NCBI RefSeq assembly: GCF_004345675.1
Contig: NZ_SLWU01000011.1
Location: forward strand, 18,593 to 82,592
Length of the DNA: 64,000 nucleotides
Origin: Caldanaerobacter subterraneus
GTDB lineage: Bacteria > Bacillota > Thermoanaerobacteria > Thermoanaerobacterales > Thermoanaerobacteraceae
Direction of reading: 5' to 3'
Part shown: one piece after another, positions 15,483-28,621 of the stretch
How the letters are laid out: every line of letters starts with the position of its first letter
How positions within the stretch are numbered: the stretch's first letter is position 1
Translations under genes and position numbers: made by a program
Notes under the pieces: generated by a model
The model's database searches: none
What the model saw: the letters and a program-made list of their open reading frames with translations, nothing else
Told to the model about the DNA's origin: nothing

Positions 15483-15932
15483 ATGAAAAGGATAGTATCA
15501 TTTTTATTGTGTTTGACATTACTTTTATCAGCAACTGTTGTATTTGCTGCAACAGATAATATACAGGCAAAAGGTGTAATATCTAAAGCTGGAGACATGT
15601 CACAAAATATAGTCGAACCAGAATATATAGCTTATTGTCCTGCAAGTCCTGATGGCTATCATTTAATGAGGCCAAATACTGGTGGTTTATCAAATCTTTG
15701 CTGGATTGAGAATGGGAAAATAATATATTCAAAATACACTTTATGGAAATGCCAGTATTGTGGGACAGAACTGTATGAATCAACAGGTTATGATGTATGG
15801 GCATATCCCTCTGATATTTACAAGCAGGAAATACATTATAGTATTTTGGGGGTTTATTACGATATATATATTTATCCGAGATATGGTACTTTACCTGGGT
15901 TAAATGAAGGATACAAGTACCGATTGTACTGA
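15483..15932 (+). CDS. Secreted protein of unknown function
   Basis: A 149-aa protein with a clear signal peptide: MKR, a hydrophobic core and the cleavage-like VFAATD near residue 23. The mature part is rich in Tyr and Pro and contains a CxxC pair (WKCQYCGTELYES), perhaps a metal site or disulfide. I recognise no family. Ribosome site GGGGGATG lies before ATG 15483. It follows the split regulator and the palindromes, so it may be that regulator's target, which is a guess from position only. Confidence 0.75.
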   Translation: MKRIVSFLLCLTLLLSATVVFAATDNIQAKGVISKAGDMSQNIVEPEYIAYCPASPDGYHLMRPNTGGLSNLCWIENGKIIYSKYTLWKCQYCGTELYESTGYDVWAYPSDIYKQEIHYSILGVYYDIYIYPRYGTLPGLNEGYKYRLY

Positions 15933-16019
15933 ACATAAAATGTTGATAGCAAAAGGTTAACTAAATAAAATTTAAAGTAATAAATGCATAAAATTTTCTA
16001 TAAATAACTTATCCCAACT

Positions 16020-16062
16020 GTATAAACAAGGTAATCCTAAAAATTTGGGATTACCTTGTTGT
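16020..16062 (+). terminator. Terminator after the secreted protein gene
   Basis: ACAAGGTAATCC and GGGATTACCTTGT form a long stem, followed by a T-rich run. The rest of 15933-16244 shows only A+T-rich DNA with repeated ATATTACA(A) words and no gene. Confidence 0.8.
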
Positions 16063-16244
16063 TGGTTTTTATAACTTGAACTTCCAAAAAGCGAAAATAA
16101 AAAATATTACTGATTCTTTGGAAAAGAAAAATGCTGTTTTTAATTTGAAATATTACAGCAACATTGAAATATTACAATTTTGTAAACGTATGGGTGTAGA
16201 ATATAAGTTAAAAATTTTACAAAGTATTTTTATGAGGTGAGGTT

Positions 16245-17411
16245 ATGAAAAAGATGAGGTATTTTTTATTGGCAGTGTTAATGGTAGCGTCATTGATTTT
16301 GGTATCCTGCTCTAATGAATACGCAAATTTGGAGGAGTATCAATTCAATAAAAGTTCTGACCCCAAGTTAGTTTATGCAGATGAGAATAAAGTCATCATT
16401 AACGATGGAGAAGACATGGTTGTTGAATCGAGAGGGAATTTCTACAGGTTACCTATAAAATTAAATCTTGGGATAGAAAGTTTTATATTGACAAGCCCGA
16501 GTGGGAAGAATGCTTTAATAGGTACAATCGATAAAGATGGTTCTAACAATATAGCTATTGTAAATTTTTTTAAAGGATCTAAACTAACATTGGATCAGGG
16601 AGTTATACGATATGTAATTTCTAATTTTTATTCTATGCTGCCAAATGACTATTATTTTGCTTATACTAATAAAGGTTCTGAAACAATTAAATTGGTGGAT
16701 TTGGATGCTCTAAAAATTCGTGAAGTAAAAGTGAATGTGCCTGTTAATGATGCAATTGGTGTAAAGAGGAATACAGGGTACCAGATTTATTTTGAAAGTT
16801 CAGGAAAAATCTACAAAAAGCTAGAGCAAGAGGAACCTAAATTAGTTACAAATGGGTACTTGTTATCTGTAGATGAAAATAGCAATGTATATTTTTACAG
16901 AAATATAAACATAAAAACCACGAAAATATATAAGGTGGACAAAAATGGAAGAGAAAAAGAAATAGCTTTAATTGACAAACCTAATGAATTGATAAAGAGA
17001 GGGAGTGAAGCGGTTATTTTTATTACAGCAGCTACTGATAAACAATTTTTAGAAAACAATATAGAATTTATAAATTTGATAACGGGGAAACGTACTACTT
17101 TATCAGGAAATCTCAACGACGTGGTTCCTTTACTGTATGATAGAGGAAATATTGCAATAGTTTTTTATAGAGATGGAAGAGCGCAAATAGTTGATACGAG
17201 GACAGGGAAAATAGAGCTTATAGAAAATTTTGACAAGTACGTACTTTCAGATTTAAAAATGACATTAGGATTAAATGTTTATAAAAATTACCCTATAAAG
17301 TTTAATAAAATTGTGCAATTGAGAAAAGAAAATGATAGCATTAGGCTTTTATTGGTGGATTCTCATAACAAAATTCTAAAAATTTTGGCACAGCAGCAGC
17401 TGAAGGATTAA
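16245..17411 (+). CDS. Predicted lipoprotein of unknown function
   Basis: A 388-aa protein with a type II signal peptide: MKKMRYFLL, hydrophobic core and lipobox LILVSC, with lipidation expected at the Cys near residue 22. The mature part is rich in short beta-strand-like repeats with NG and DG turns (VIIND-GEDMVV, YKVDKNGREKEIA, NLITGKRTTL), suggesting a beta-propeller-like fold, which is inference. Ribosome site GAGGTGAGG precedes ATG 16245. No family recognised. A shorter protein of unknown type follows in the same orientation. Confidence 0.75.
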   Translation: MKKMRYFLLAVLMVASLILVSCSNEYANLEEYQFNKSSDPKLVYADENKVIINDGEDMVVESRGNFYRLPIKLNLGIESFILTSPSGKNALIGTIDKDGSNNIAIVNFFKGSKLTLDQGVIRYVISNFYSMLPNDYYFAYTNKGSETIKLVDLDALKIREVKVNVPVNDAIGVKRNTGYQIYFESSGKIYKKLEQEEPKLVTNGYLLSVDENSNVYFYRNINIKTTKIYKVDKNGREKEIALIDKPNELIKRGSEAVIFITAATDKQFLENNIEFINLITGKRTTLSGNLNDVVPLLYDRGNIAIVFYRDGRAQIVDTRTGKIELIENFDKYVLSDLKMTLGLNVYKNYPIKFNKIVQLRKENDSIRLLLVDSHNKILKILAQQQLKD

Positions 17412-17465
17412 AAAGATTGAATCGAAAGGGGATCCGAAAAATCTAGTAGAGAAAAAAGAGTTGTA

Positions 17466-17939
17466 ATGCCAGACAAATTTGGAAGAGTGGAATTGAATGG
17501 AGGATATATAGGCTTATCTTACGACTTTTCTCAAGTGAAGATATTAAAAATAGGTGATGATAGAATTGAAGTTATAGATAAAAAAACAGGAAAGCTATTA
17601 GATGTCTATGGTGAAGAAATCAAATCTTTGGATAATGGTAGGAGCCAATATATAGTATATCGTGAAAAAGAAAATGATTTTGGAATTCTACGATTGTATA
17701 CAATTTTTGAAACCCAAGAGGAAAATGGGAATAAAGAAATTGGCAAAGTAGTAGGTAAGTATTGGGATATAATGTCGCGAAGTGGTTGGTATATAGAAAA
17801 TCAGCATGTAGTTATTATTTCTACAACGGGGAATTTTCCTACTACAGAAATAGAAACGGGTGGCACAGTTACTATTGTTAAAAATAGAGTATATAGAGAT
17901 ATAAATTCGCTTTTTTTGAAAAAAACTATGAATTTATAA
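17466..17939 (+). CDS. Unrecognised 157-aa protein, possibly a truncated gene
   Basis: The frame starts MPDKFGRVELNGGYIG with only a weak ribosome site and no signal peptide, 54 bases after the lipoprotein gene and in the same reading frame. The composition (DKKTGKLLDVYGEE, strand-turn repeats) resembles the lipoprotein, so it may be the 3' remnant of a related gene that lost its signal sequence. The alternative is a free-standing cytosolic protein. I cannot choose between these. Confidence 0.5.
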   Translation: MPDKFGRVELNGGYIGLSYDFSQVKILKIGDDRIEVIDKKTGKLLDVYGEEIKSLDNGRSQYIVYREKENDFGILRLYTIFETQEENGNKEIGKVVGKYWDIMSRSGWYIENQHVVIISTTGNFPTTEIETGGTVTIVKNRVYRDINSLFLKKTMNL

Positions 17940-18000
17940 GAAAAAATATTGATTTGGGGTGTCGTTATAGTTTGTATTAAGTTGTGGCGTATAGAACAAA

Positions 18001-18038
18001 TGAGGACTCTTTTAAAAGAGCCCTCATATTGTTTTTAT
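18001..18038 (+). terminator. Terminator between convergent transcripts
   Basis: TGAGGACTCTTTT and AAAAGAGCCCTCA pair with one wobble, followed by ATATTGTTTTT on the plus strand. It separates the plus-strand gene from the minus-strand regulator. Confidence 0.7.
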
Positions 18039-18043
18039 CTTCG

Positions 18044-18388
18044 TTATTGAGATTTTTCATCTTCTAAATTAATTTCTTTAGAGATTTCATGGAGCATTTG
18101 AGGTGTTAGTCTCATATCAAAATGAGTTAATTCATAATATTTTGTGGCTTTTCCATCACTGGAGATTTCCATACTTGCTTTTACAAGTCCTGCTTCTTCT
18201 AATTTGCGAAGATGGATGTATAAAAGAGGTCTGCTTATGCCTATTATTCTTGCAAGTTCGCTTATATACTGCCTATTTTCATACAAAATGCCTAATATTT
18301 TTATTCTTACAGGGTGAGATAGGGCGTCAAAAATTTTTATAATCTTTGCCGGATCTAAATATTCTGGTGAGGGGTTGTGTTCAGCCAT
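18044..18388 (-). CDS. ArsR-like winged-helix transcriptional regulator
   Basis: A 114-aa regulator. IIKIFDALSHPVRIKILGIL is the usual start of an ArsR-type winged helix, followed by the recognition helix ISELARIIGISRPLLYIHLR and a wing (DGKATKYYEL). No metal-binding cysteines are visible, so the signal is probably not a metal. ATG 18388 is chosen over a TTG further up because a GGAAG site precedes it. It overlaps or abuts the two small membrane genes upstream; with the operator at 18860 the three look like one autoregulated operon. Confidence 0.88.
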   Translation of the reverse strand: MAEHNPSPEYLDPAKIIKIFDALSHPVRIKILGILYENRQYISELARIIGISRPLLYIHLRKLEEAGLVKASMEISSDGKATKYYELTHFDMRLTPQMLHEISKEINLEDEKSQ

Positions 18389-18389
18389 T

Positions 18390-18626
18390 TTAATCAACTT
18401 CCTTTAACAGTTTTTCTATTTTCTCCAGCGCCTTTTTCACTGCATCTATCTCATTTAATAGATCGTTTGACATTTTTATATAAAGGTCATTTTGTTTTCG
18501 CATATTTGATATTTTTACAAAGGCAAATATAGAGAAAACTGCAAAGATAACTGCAAAGATAACTGCTAAAATAAAAGGCGTAAAAAGTGTGATAATTGCA
18601 AATAAGTCTGTGCCCGATATATTCAT
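18390..18626 (-). CDS. Small membrane protein with coiled-coil tail
   Basis: A 78-aa protein: one long hydrophobic segment (about residues 8-33) followed by a charged helix (LLNEIDAVKKALEKIEKLLKE) with heptad character. Ribosome site AAAGGAGG precedes the ATG. It lies between another small membrane protein and the ArsR-like regulator, whose gene it overlaps or abuts. No family recognised; the design suggests a membrane-anchored partner or regulator. Confidence 0.75.
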   Translation of the reverse strand: MNISGTDLFAIITLFTPFILAVIFAVIFAVFSIFAFVKISNMRKQNDLYIKMSNDLLNEIDAVKKALEKIEKLLKEVD

Positions 18627-18640
18627 ATTAATCCTCCTTT

Positions 18641-18835
18641 TTATTCTATATTTTCAAGTAATTTCTCAATAGATTCTGCTTTTTGACGTAAAGATGACAG
18701 TTTTTCTTGTGTCTCTTGATTTAATTTAGAAAAAACTTTAGATTGCACTTGAAGCTTGGTTATTTCAAGAACAATTGCTGTTAAAAAAATTATTGAAGTG
18801 ATAGAAAGGGCGAGTATAAGATAAACAAATCCCAT
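18641..18835 (-). CDS. Small membrane protein with coiled-coil tail
   Basis: A 64-aa protein with an N-terminal membrane helix (about residues 3-24) and a charged helical tail (KLNQETQEKLSSLRQKAES). Ribosome site GAGGAGG precedes its ATG. First gene of the three-gene minus-strand operon; architecture is the same as the next gene, so the two may form a pair. Function unknown. Confidence 0.75.
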   Translation of the reverse strand: MGFVYLILALSITSIIFLTAIVLEITKLQVQSKVFSKLNQETQEKLSSLRQKAESIEKLLENIE

Positions 18836-18859
18836 TTTAAAAACCTCCTCAATTTTTCA

Positions 18860-18891
18860 TTTCACATGTAATAATTATATTACATATGAAA
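18860..18891. promoter_or_regulatory. Candidate operator of the ArsR-like operon
   Basis: TTTCACATGTAAT and ATTACATATGAAA are inverted repeats matching at 12 of 13 positions, six bases apart. The site lies just upstream of the first gene of the operon and about 90 bases before the divergent MFS gene, so it may control both. Confidence 0.55.
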
Positions 18892-18981
18892 TAATTTGTC
18901 AATATGCATTTGCTATTTGGAGTAAGTTTTTTTATAATTATGTAAAATCAAATTTCATCCACAAAAGAAAGAGGGAGATAA

Positions 18982-20130
18982 ATGGGATATGCAGCTATTA
19001 TGTATTATTTTTTCATACTCTTTTACGCAGTATTTTTTATGAGTGGGGCTATTTACGGAACTTTTGTGCCGGTTTATCTGGACTACATAGGTTATAGTAA
19101 GAGTGAAATTGGAATTTTAATGTCTTTAGGTCCTTTTGTCGCTATAATAGCTCAGCCGTTTTGGGGAATTACAAGCGACAGAGCGAGGTCTAAAAATTTT
19201 GTTTTGCAAATTTTATTTTTAGCTAGCATTTTTACTATGGCATTGTTTCCTTTGTCGCGAAGTTTTTATTATCTTATAGCTGTTATAGCGTTTTTCACAT
19301 TTTTTCAGAGTTCTACTGGTCCGATAAGTGATGCCATAACATTGGAGCATTTAAGCGAGATAAATCAAAACTTTGGACCGATTAGAATGGCTGGTACGAT
19401 AGGATATGCGGTAATGTCAGTTATAGCAGGATGGTTTGCGCAAAGGTATATTGGGAGTATTTTTATTTTGAACATTGCAGTGATGTTCATAGCTTTTATG
19501 ATTGTTTTTAAACTTCCAGTTGTAAAAGGACATCAGTTTGGAAAAGAGAAAATCTCCATATGGAGACTTTTTTCAAATAAAAATCTGGTAGTGCTGATGG
19601 CTCTCAATTTTTTAATTCAGACTACTCTAGGGTTTTACTATACGTATTTTCCCATCTACTTCAGGCAAATAGGAGGGAGCAACGAACTTCTAGGATTAGC
19701 CTATTTTATTTCTGCAATGAGTGAAATACCGTTTTTGTTATATGCTGACAGAATACTTAAAAAGATAGGTACAAGATGGGCATTGATAGGGGCTAGCACA
19801 GTAGCTGCAATCAGATGGTTGATTATATTTTTTATATCAAAAGCCTGTTTGTTTTTACCTTTTCAGCTTTTACACGGATTAATTTTTATAGTATTATACT
19901 ATTCCATGGCAACCTATATTAATCAAGAAGTTCCAAAAGAATTAAGAGCATCAGGGCAGACCATGAACAATTTAATAGGCATGGGTATTTCAAGGATTGT
20001 GGGAAGTTTATTAGGAGGATTTTTAAGCGACCTTTATGGAATAAAAATGGTATTCCTTTATAATTCTATATTAGCTTTTTCTGTAGTATTAATTTTTGGG
20101 TACATCTTTTTAAAAAAGACAACAAGATAG
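18982..20130 (+). CDS. MFS transporter (MFS_1-like)
   Basis: A 382-aa membrane protein with about twelve helices. The loop between helices 2 and 3 reads GITSDRARSKN, the MFS signature, and a second copy (YADRILKKIGTRW) appears after helix 8. The overall style resembles the PPP/LacY-like branch (VPVYLDYIGYSKSEIGILMS). Substrate unknown. Ribosome site AGAGGGAGA precedes ATG 18982. It is divergent from the ArsR-like operon and shares the intergenic palindrome. Confidence 0.85.
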   Translation: MGYAAIMYYFFILFYAVFFMSGAIYGTFVPVYLDYIGYSKSEIGILMSLGPFVAIIAQPFWGITSDRARSKNFVLQILFLASIFTMALFPLSRSFYYLIAVIAFFTFFQSSTGPISDAITLEHLSEINQNFGPIRMAGTIGYAVMSVIAGWFAQRYIGSIFILNIAVMFIAFMIVFKLPVVKGHQFGKEKISIWRLFSNKNLVVLMALNFLIQTTLGFYYTYFPIYFRQIGGSNELLGLAYFISAMSEIPFLLYADRILKKIGTRWALIGASTVAAIRWLIIFFISKACLFLPFQLLHGLIFIVLYYSMATYINQEVPKELRASGQTMNNLIGMGISRIVGSLLGGFLSDLYGIKMVFLYNSILAFSVVLIFGYIFLKKTTR

Positions 20131-20171
20131 TTTTTGTAAATTTTAGGAAGAAAAATTTTTTGAAAAAACTC

Positions 20172-20199
20172 TTGAAAAAATTTTTTTCGGTGATATAAT
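20172..20199 (+). promoter_or_regulatory. Promoter of the arginine operon
   Basis: TTGAAA, a 16-base spacer and TATAAT. The start of transcription, near 20206, falls next to the first ARG-box-like site, a layout that suits repression by ArgR. Confidence 0.65.
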
Positions 20200-20212
20200 G
20201 GTAAGTAAAAGC

Positions 20213-20230
20213 TGCATAAATATAAATAAA
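20213..20230. promoter_or_regulatory. Candidate ArgR box 1
   Basis: TGCATAAATATAAATAAA, repeated almost exactly at 20270-20287. It also forms the left arm of a hairpin with TATTTATGCAGC (20228-20238 region), followed by a T-rich run, so it may double as an attenuator. ArgR binding is inferred from the downstream operon. Confidence 0.5.
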
Positions 20231-20269
20231 ATAGTTTATTTATGCAGCAATTATTTTTTTACGAATTTT

Positions 20270-21355
<1,086 letters not shown>

Positions 21356-21393
21356 TAAAGCATTAATATTAAAAGGGGTGTAGGAACGAGGCG

Positions 21394-24678
<3,285 letters not shown>

Positions 24679-24698
24679 ACTTGTTACTCTTAAAATTA

Positions 24699-24736
24699 TC
24701 AACGATTTTGCCTGAAAAGTCGGTGTTGATAGATAA
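24699..24736 (+). promoter_or_regulatory. Hairpin in the argD-argG gap
   Basis: TATCAACGATTTT and AAAAGTCGGTGTTGATA form a long imperfect stem in the 115-base gap. No T run follows, so it may be an mRNA-processing or stabilising structure rather than a terminator. Confidence 0.4.
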
Positions 24737-24793
24737 GTATATAGAGAGCGAAAAGGCAATATAGAAAATTCTCTTTCGTGAGGAGTGTGAAAA

Positions 24794-26026
24794 ATGTTAA
24801 AAGGTGAAAAAGTGGTACTGGCATATTCGGGAGGACTTGACACCTCAGTGATTATACCATGGTTAAAAGAAAATTATGAATGTGAAATAATAGCGGTATG
24901 CGTGGATGTAGGGCAAAGGGAAGACCTAAGGTATATAAAAGATAAAGCTTTAGCAAGTGGTGCCAGCAAAGTATATATTGAAGATGTCAAAGAGGAGTTT
25001 GTAAAAGACTATATATTTCCTACATTAAAAGCGGGGGCTATATATGAAGGAAAATACCTTCTGGGAACTTCAATGGCAAGGCCTTTAATTGCCAAAAAAC
25101 TTGTAGAAATTGCTCACAAGGAAGGTGCCAAGGCGATAGCCCATGGTGCGACAGGCAAAGGCAATGACCAGGTGAGGTTTGAAGTTTCAATACGTGCTCT
25201 TGATCCTTCAATAAAAATAATAGCACCATGGAGAATATGGGAATTAAAATCGAGGGAAGATGAAATAGAATATGCTAAAAAGAAAGGAATACCTATTCCT
25301 GTAACTAAAGAAAAAATATACAGTGTAGACAGCAATCTGTGGCATGTGAGTCATGAGGGAGGAGACCTTGAAGACCCGTGGAATGAGCCTAAAAGTGATA
25401 TTTACGATATAGTTACTCCTCCAGAGAAAGTCTCAGATAAGCCGGAATATGTCTATATAGAGTTTGAAAAGGGCATTCCTGTAAAGGTAAATGGAAAAAC
25501 GCTAAGCCCTGTCAAATTAATAGAAGAATTAAATGAAATTGGAGGAAGAAATGGGGTAGGGATAGTTGACCTTGTTGAAAATAGACTTGTAGGAATGAAA
25601 TCTCGTGGTGTTTACGAGACTCCTGCAGGAACGTTACTTTATATTGCTCACAGAGAACTTGAGTACCTTGTACTTGATAAAGAAACGATGAGGTTTAAAG
25701 AGTTGGTAGCACAGAAATATGCGGATCTGGTCTATAACGGCCTCTGGTTTTCACCTCTCAAAACAGCTTTGGATGCTTTTATTGATGAGACGCAGAAAAA
25801 TGTAACGGGTGTTGTAAGGCTAAAGCTTTATAAAGGAAATGTCATAAATGCGGGTGCAAAATCTCCCTATTCTCTTTACAACGAAGAATTCGCAACTTTT
25901 GGTAAAGATGAAGTTTACAACCAAAAAGACGCAGAAGGATTTATAAACCTCTTTGGGCTTTCTTTAAAAATTAGGGCTTTGATGGAAATGGGAAGGAAGG
26001 ATATGGATGAAGCTGTGGGGAGGTAG
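24794..26026 (+). CDS. argG: Argininosuccinate synthase
   Basis: Joins citrulline and aspartate using ATP. 410 aa with the P-loop-like [18 protein letters not shown], the ARP-rich [15 protein letters not shown] and [10 protein letters not shown]. Ribosome site GAGGAGTG precedes the ATG. It overlaps argH by 20 bases. Supplies argininosuccinate to the next enzyme; argF, which makes the citrulline, is not in the window. Confidence 0.97.
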   Translation: MLKGEKVVLAYSGGLDTSVIIPWLKENYECEIIAVCVDVGQREDLRYIKDKALASGASKVYIEDVKEEFVKDYIFPTLKAGAIYEGKYLLGTSMARPLIAKKLVEIAHKEGAKAIAHGATGKGNDQVRFEVSIRALDPSIKIIAPWRIWELKSREDEIEYAKKKGIPIPVTKEKIYSVDSNLWHVSHEGGDLEDPWNEPKSDIYDIVTPPEKVSDKPEYVYIEFEKGIPVKVNGKTLSPVKLIEELNEIGGRNGVGIVDLVENRLVGMKSRGVYETPAGTLLYIAHRELEYLVLDKETMRFKELVAQKYADLVYNGLWFSPLKTALDAFIDETQKNVTGVVRLKLYKGNVINAGAKSPYSLYNEEFATFGKDEVYNQKDAEGFINLFGLSLKIRALMEMGRKDMDEAVGR

Positions 26027-27323
26027 GTTTAAAAAGGACTTGGACAAACTGATGGAGGATTTCAATTCCTCCATTTCTTTTGATATAAGGCTTTTAAAGT
26101 ATGATATAATGGGCTCTATTGCCCATGCAAAGGGTCTTTACAAGGCTGGCGTTTTAACAGAAGAGGAGCTTAATTTGATAGAAAAAGGGCTTAAAGAAAT
26201 ACTTGAGGAATCCGAGTTAAAAGAAATACCTCAGGATGAAGATGTTCATTCCTATGTAGAAAGGCTTCTTGTAGAGAAGATAGGCGATGTAGGGCGTAAA
26301 CTTCACACAGGAAGAAGCAGAAACGACCAAGTTGCGACGGATGAAAGGCTTTATTTAAGAGATGAGATAGACAAAATAAAAGAGGATTTAATAAAGCTTA
26401 TAGATACTCTAAAAGAAATGGCTGAAACTTATAAAGAAACAATTATGCCGGGATATACGCATTTACAGAGGGCACAGCCTGTGACTTTTGGACATTATCT
26501 TCTTGCCTATGTTGAAATGTTTAAAAGAGATTTGTCAAGGCTTGATGATATGATGAAAAGAGTCAATGTAATGCCTTTGGGTTCTGGTGCTCTTGCAGGT
26601 ACTACCTTTAATATCGACAGATATTATGTCGCTTCTCTTTTAGGGTTCGATGATATAACCTTAAACAGTATGGACGGGGTTAGTGATAGAGATTTTGTGA
26701 TAGAATTTTTAAGCTTTGCTTCTATAACAATGATGCATTTGAGCAGATTCTGTGAGGAATTAATTTTGTGGTCTACAAAGGAATTTGACTTTATTGAAAT
26801 GGACGATAGATTTTCAACAGGAAGCAGTATGATGCCGCAAAAGAAAAATCCTGATGCAGCAGAATTAATAAGGGGCAAAACCGGCAGGGTTTACGGCGAT
26901 TTGATTACAATACTTACCGTAATGAAAGGACTTCCTCTGGCATATAACAAAGACATGCAGGAGGATAAAGAGGCCTTGTTTGACGGAATAGACACTTTAA
27001 AAATGTCTTTGAAAGTATTTACAGAAATGATAAAGACAATTAAAGTAAAAACAGACAACATGGAAAAAGCTGCAAAATATGGTTATATGAATGCTACAGA
27101 TTTTGCAGACTATCTTGTACAAAAAGGTATTCCTTTTAGGACCGCCCATGAAATTGCAGGCAAAGTTGTCTTATATGCGATAGAACGAAACTTACCAATT
27201 GAAGAGTTATCACTTGAAGAACTTAAAAAATTCAGCGATGTAATAGAAAAAGATGTATATGGGGCGATAGATGTTAAAAACACATTAAAAAAGAAAAAGA
27301 CAATAGGTTCTCCAAAAATATAA
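26007..27323 (+). CDS. argH: Argininosuccinate lyase
   Basis: Last step, splitting argininosuccinate to arginine and fumarate. 438 aa with [27 protein letters not shown], the [14 protein letters not shown] region and the superfamily signature [15 protein letters not shown]. The start lies within the 3' end of argG, so translation is coupled. A strong terminator follows. Confidence 0.97.
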   Translation: MKLWGGRFKKDLDKLMEDFNSSISFDIRLLKYDIMGSIAHAKGLYKAGVLTEEELNLIEKGLKEILEESELKEIPQDEDVHSYVERLLVEKIGDVGRKLHTGRSRNDQVATDERLYLRDEIDKIKEDLIKLIDTLKEMAETYKETIMPGYTHLQRAQPVTFGHYLLAYVEMFKRDLSRLDDMMKRVNVMPLGSGALAGTTFNIDRYYVASLLGFDDITLNSMDGVSDRDFVIEFLSFASITMMHLSRFCEELILWSTKEFDFIEMDDRFSTGSSMMPQKKNPDAAELIRGKTGRVYGDLITILTVMKGLPLAYNKDMQEDKEALFDGIDTLKMSLKVFTEMIKTIKVKTDNMEKAAKYGYMNATDFADYLVQKGIPFRTAHEIAGKVVLYAIERNLPIEELSLEELKKFSDVIEKDVYGAIDVKNTLKKKKTIGSPKI

Positions 27324-27339
27324 TCAAACACCGGGGACA

Positions 27340-27380
27340 GTTCTGTTTGTTTGATTTTTCAAACAAACAGAACTTTTTTA
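27340..27380 (+). terminator. Terminator of the arginine operon
   Basis: GTTCTGTTTGTTTGA and TCAAACAAACAGAAC form a perfect 15-bp stem followed by TTTTTTATT. The sequence just before it contains CCGGGGACAG, linking it to the GGGGAC hairpin family. Confidence 0.9.
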
Positions 27381-27395
27381 TTGACAAAATCCTTA

Positions 27396-27424
27396 TTACT
27401 GTATATAATGTATATATACAGTAA
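27396..27424. promoter_or_regulatory. Candidate operator of the GntR-ABC operon
   Basis: TTACTGTATATA and TATATACAGTAA form a perfect 12-bp inverted repeat spaced by five bases, overlapping the region after a TTGACA at 27381-27386. The layout suits repression by the GntR/YtrA-type regulator encoded next. Confidence 0.7.
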
Positions 27425-27450
27425 TAACACAAAGGGGATGGTTGTAATAG

Positions 27451-27825
27451 ATGAACATTATCATTTCTAATTCATCGGAAGAGCCCATATATGAACAAAT
27501 TGTCAGACAAATCAAAGAAGCAATCTTAAAGGGTGAACTTGAAGAGGGAGAACTGCTTCCCTCTATTAGGAATTTGGCAAAAGAGCTGCAGATAAGTGTA
27601 ATTACGACAAAAAGGGCTTATGATGAACTTGAAAAAGAAGGATTCATTACTACAATTCCCGGAAAGGGCACTTACGTAGCAGCGCAAAACAAGGAATTAA
27701 TGCGTGAGAAACGGCTAAAAATTGTAGAAGAAAAATTAGTAGAAGCGGTTATAGCTGCAAAAGCAGTAAACTTATCCTTAGAAGAGATAAAAGAGATGTT
27801 AGAGATTTTGTATAAGGAGGTCTAA
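27451..27825 (+). CDS. GntR-family (YtrA-type) regulator
   Basis: A 124-aa repressor: winged helix of the GntR type (IYEQIVRQIKEAILKGELEE, LLPSIRNLAKELQISVITTK, ITTIPGKGTYVAA) with only a short C-terminal helical tail, as in the YtrA subfamily. Such genes lead ABC exporter operons, and an ABC ATPase follows two bases after a ribosome site. Its operator is probably the palindrome at 27396. Since the exporter is broken, it may now regulate nothing locally. Confidence 0.9.
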   Translation: MNIIISNSSEEPIYEQIVRQIKEAILKGELEEGELLPSIRNLAKELQISVITTKRAYDELEKEGFITTIPGKGTYVAAQNKELMREKRLKIVEEKLVEAVIAAKAVNLSLEEIKEMLEILYKEV

Positions 27826-27828
27826 AAG

Positions 27829-28455
27829 GTGGAGCCAATTTTGGAGGTTAAGAATTTAAGGAAGAATTTTAGAGGGTTTACATTGAAAGATATAAGTTTC
27901 TCGCTGCCAAGAGGGTTTATTATGGGCTTCATTGGACCTAATGGGGCAGGGAAAAGTACGACTATTAAGCTTATTATGAATTTGCTAAAAAGAGATGGAG
28001 GGGAAATTAAAGTTTTTGGGTTGGACAATATAAAACATGAAAAGGAAATAAAAGAAAAAATCGGCTTTGTATATGAAGAAAGTTATTTTTATGGAGAGTT
28101 AACTATTTCAGAGATGAAAAGAGTTATAGCACCCCTATATAAAAACTGGGATGAGGAAGCTTTTATGAAGTATTTAAAAGAATTTGATTTGCCTGCTAAA
28201 AGAAAGATAAAGAGTTTATCCAGAGGGATGAAAATAAAATTTGCCCTTGCCATAGCGTTGTCCCATGGGGCTGAACTTCTCATTATGGATGAGCCGACTT
28301 CAGGGCTGGATCCTTTGATAAGAAGTGAGCTTTTGGACATTTTTTCTTCTTTAATACAAGATGAAAACAAAAGTATTTTCTTTTCAACTCATATAACCTC
28401 TGATTTGGATAAAATTGCTGATTACATCACTTTGATTAATAGAGCATTCCTGTAA
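27829..28455 (+). pseudogene. ABC transporter ATP-binding protein, 3' end lost to insertion
   Basis: A GTG-started frame (208 aa) with Walker A GPNGAGKSTTIK, signature SLSRGMKIKFALA, Walker B LLIMDEPTSGLDP and switch His in FFSTHITSDL. After KIADYITLINRAFL it stops, where related proteins usually run on for 20 or more residues. The next bases belong to an IS110-like fragment and an ISLre2 element, beyond which only the C-terminus of a permease remains. The core is intact, so some activity is possible, but the exporter is not. Confidence 0.75.
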
Positions 28456-28494
28456 TGAATAAAAAATAAGGGAGAATGGACTTTGAAAAAATAA

Positions 28495-28621
28495 GTACCT
28501 CCTGATAAAATACAGAGTGTAAGTTTAAGAACTTACCTCGAATTATCAAAATAAACAGGAGGTACCTAAAATGAAGTATACACAAAATGAGAAGATTTTG
28601 CAAGTAACGGAAGACACATGA
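28495..28621 (+). mobile_element. 5' fragment of an IS110-type element
   Basis: GTACCTCCTG (28495-28504) and CAGGAGGTAC (28556-28565) are perfect inverted repeats directly before an ATG at 28571. The short ORF MKYTQNEKILQVTEDT resembles the N-terminus of clostridial IS110-type transposases, then is cut at the left end of the ISLre2 element. So an older insertion was interrupted by a newer one. The family call rests on only 16 residues. Confidence 0.45.
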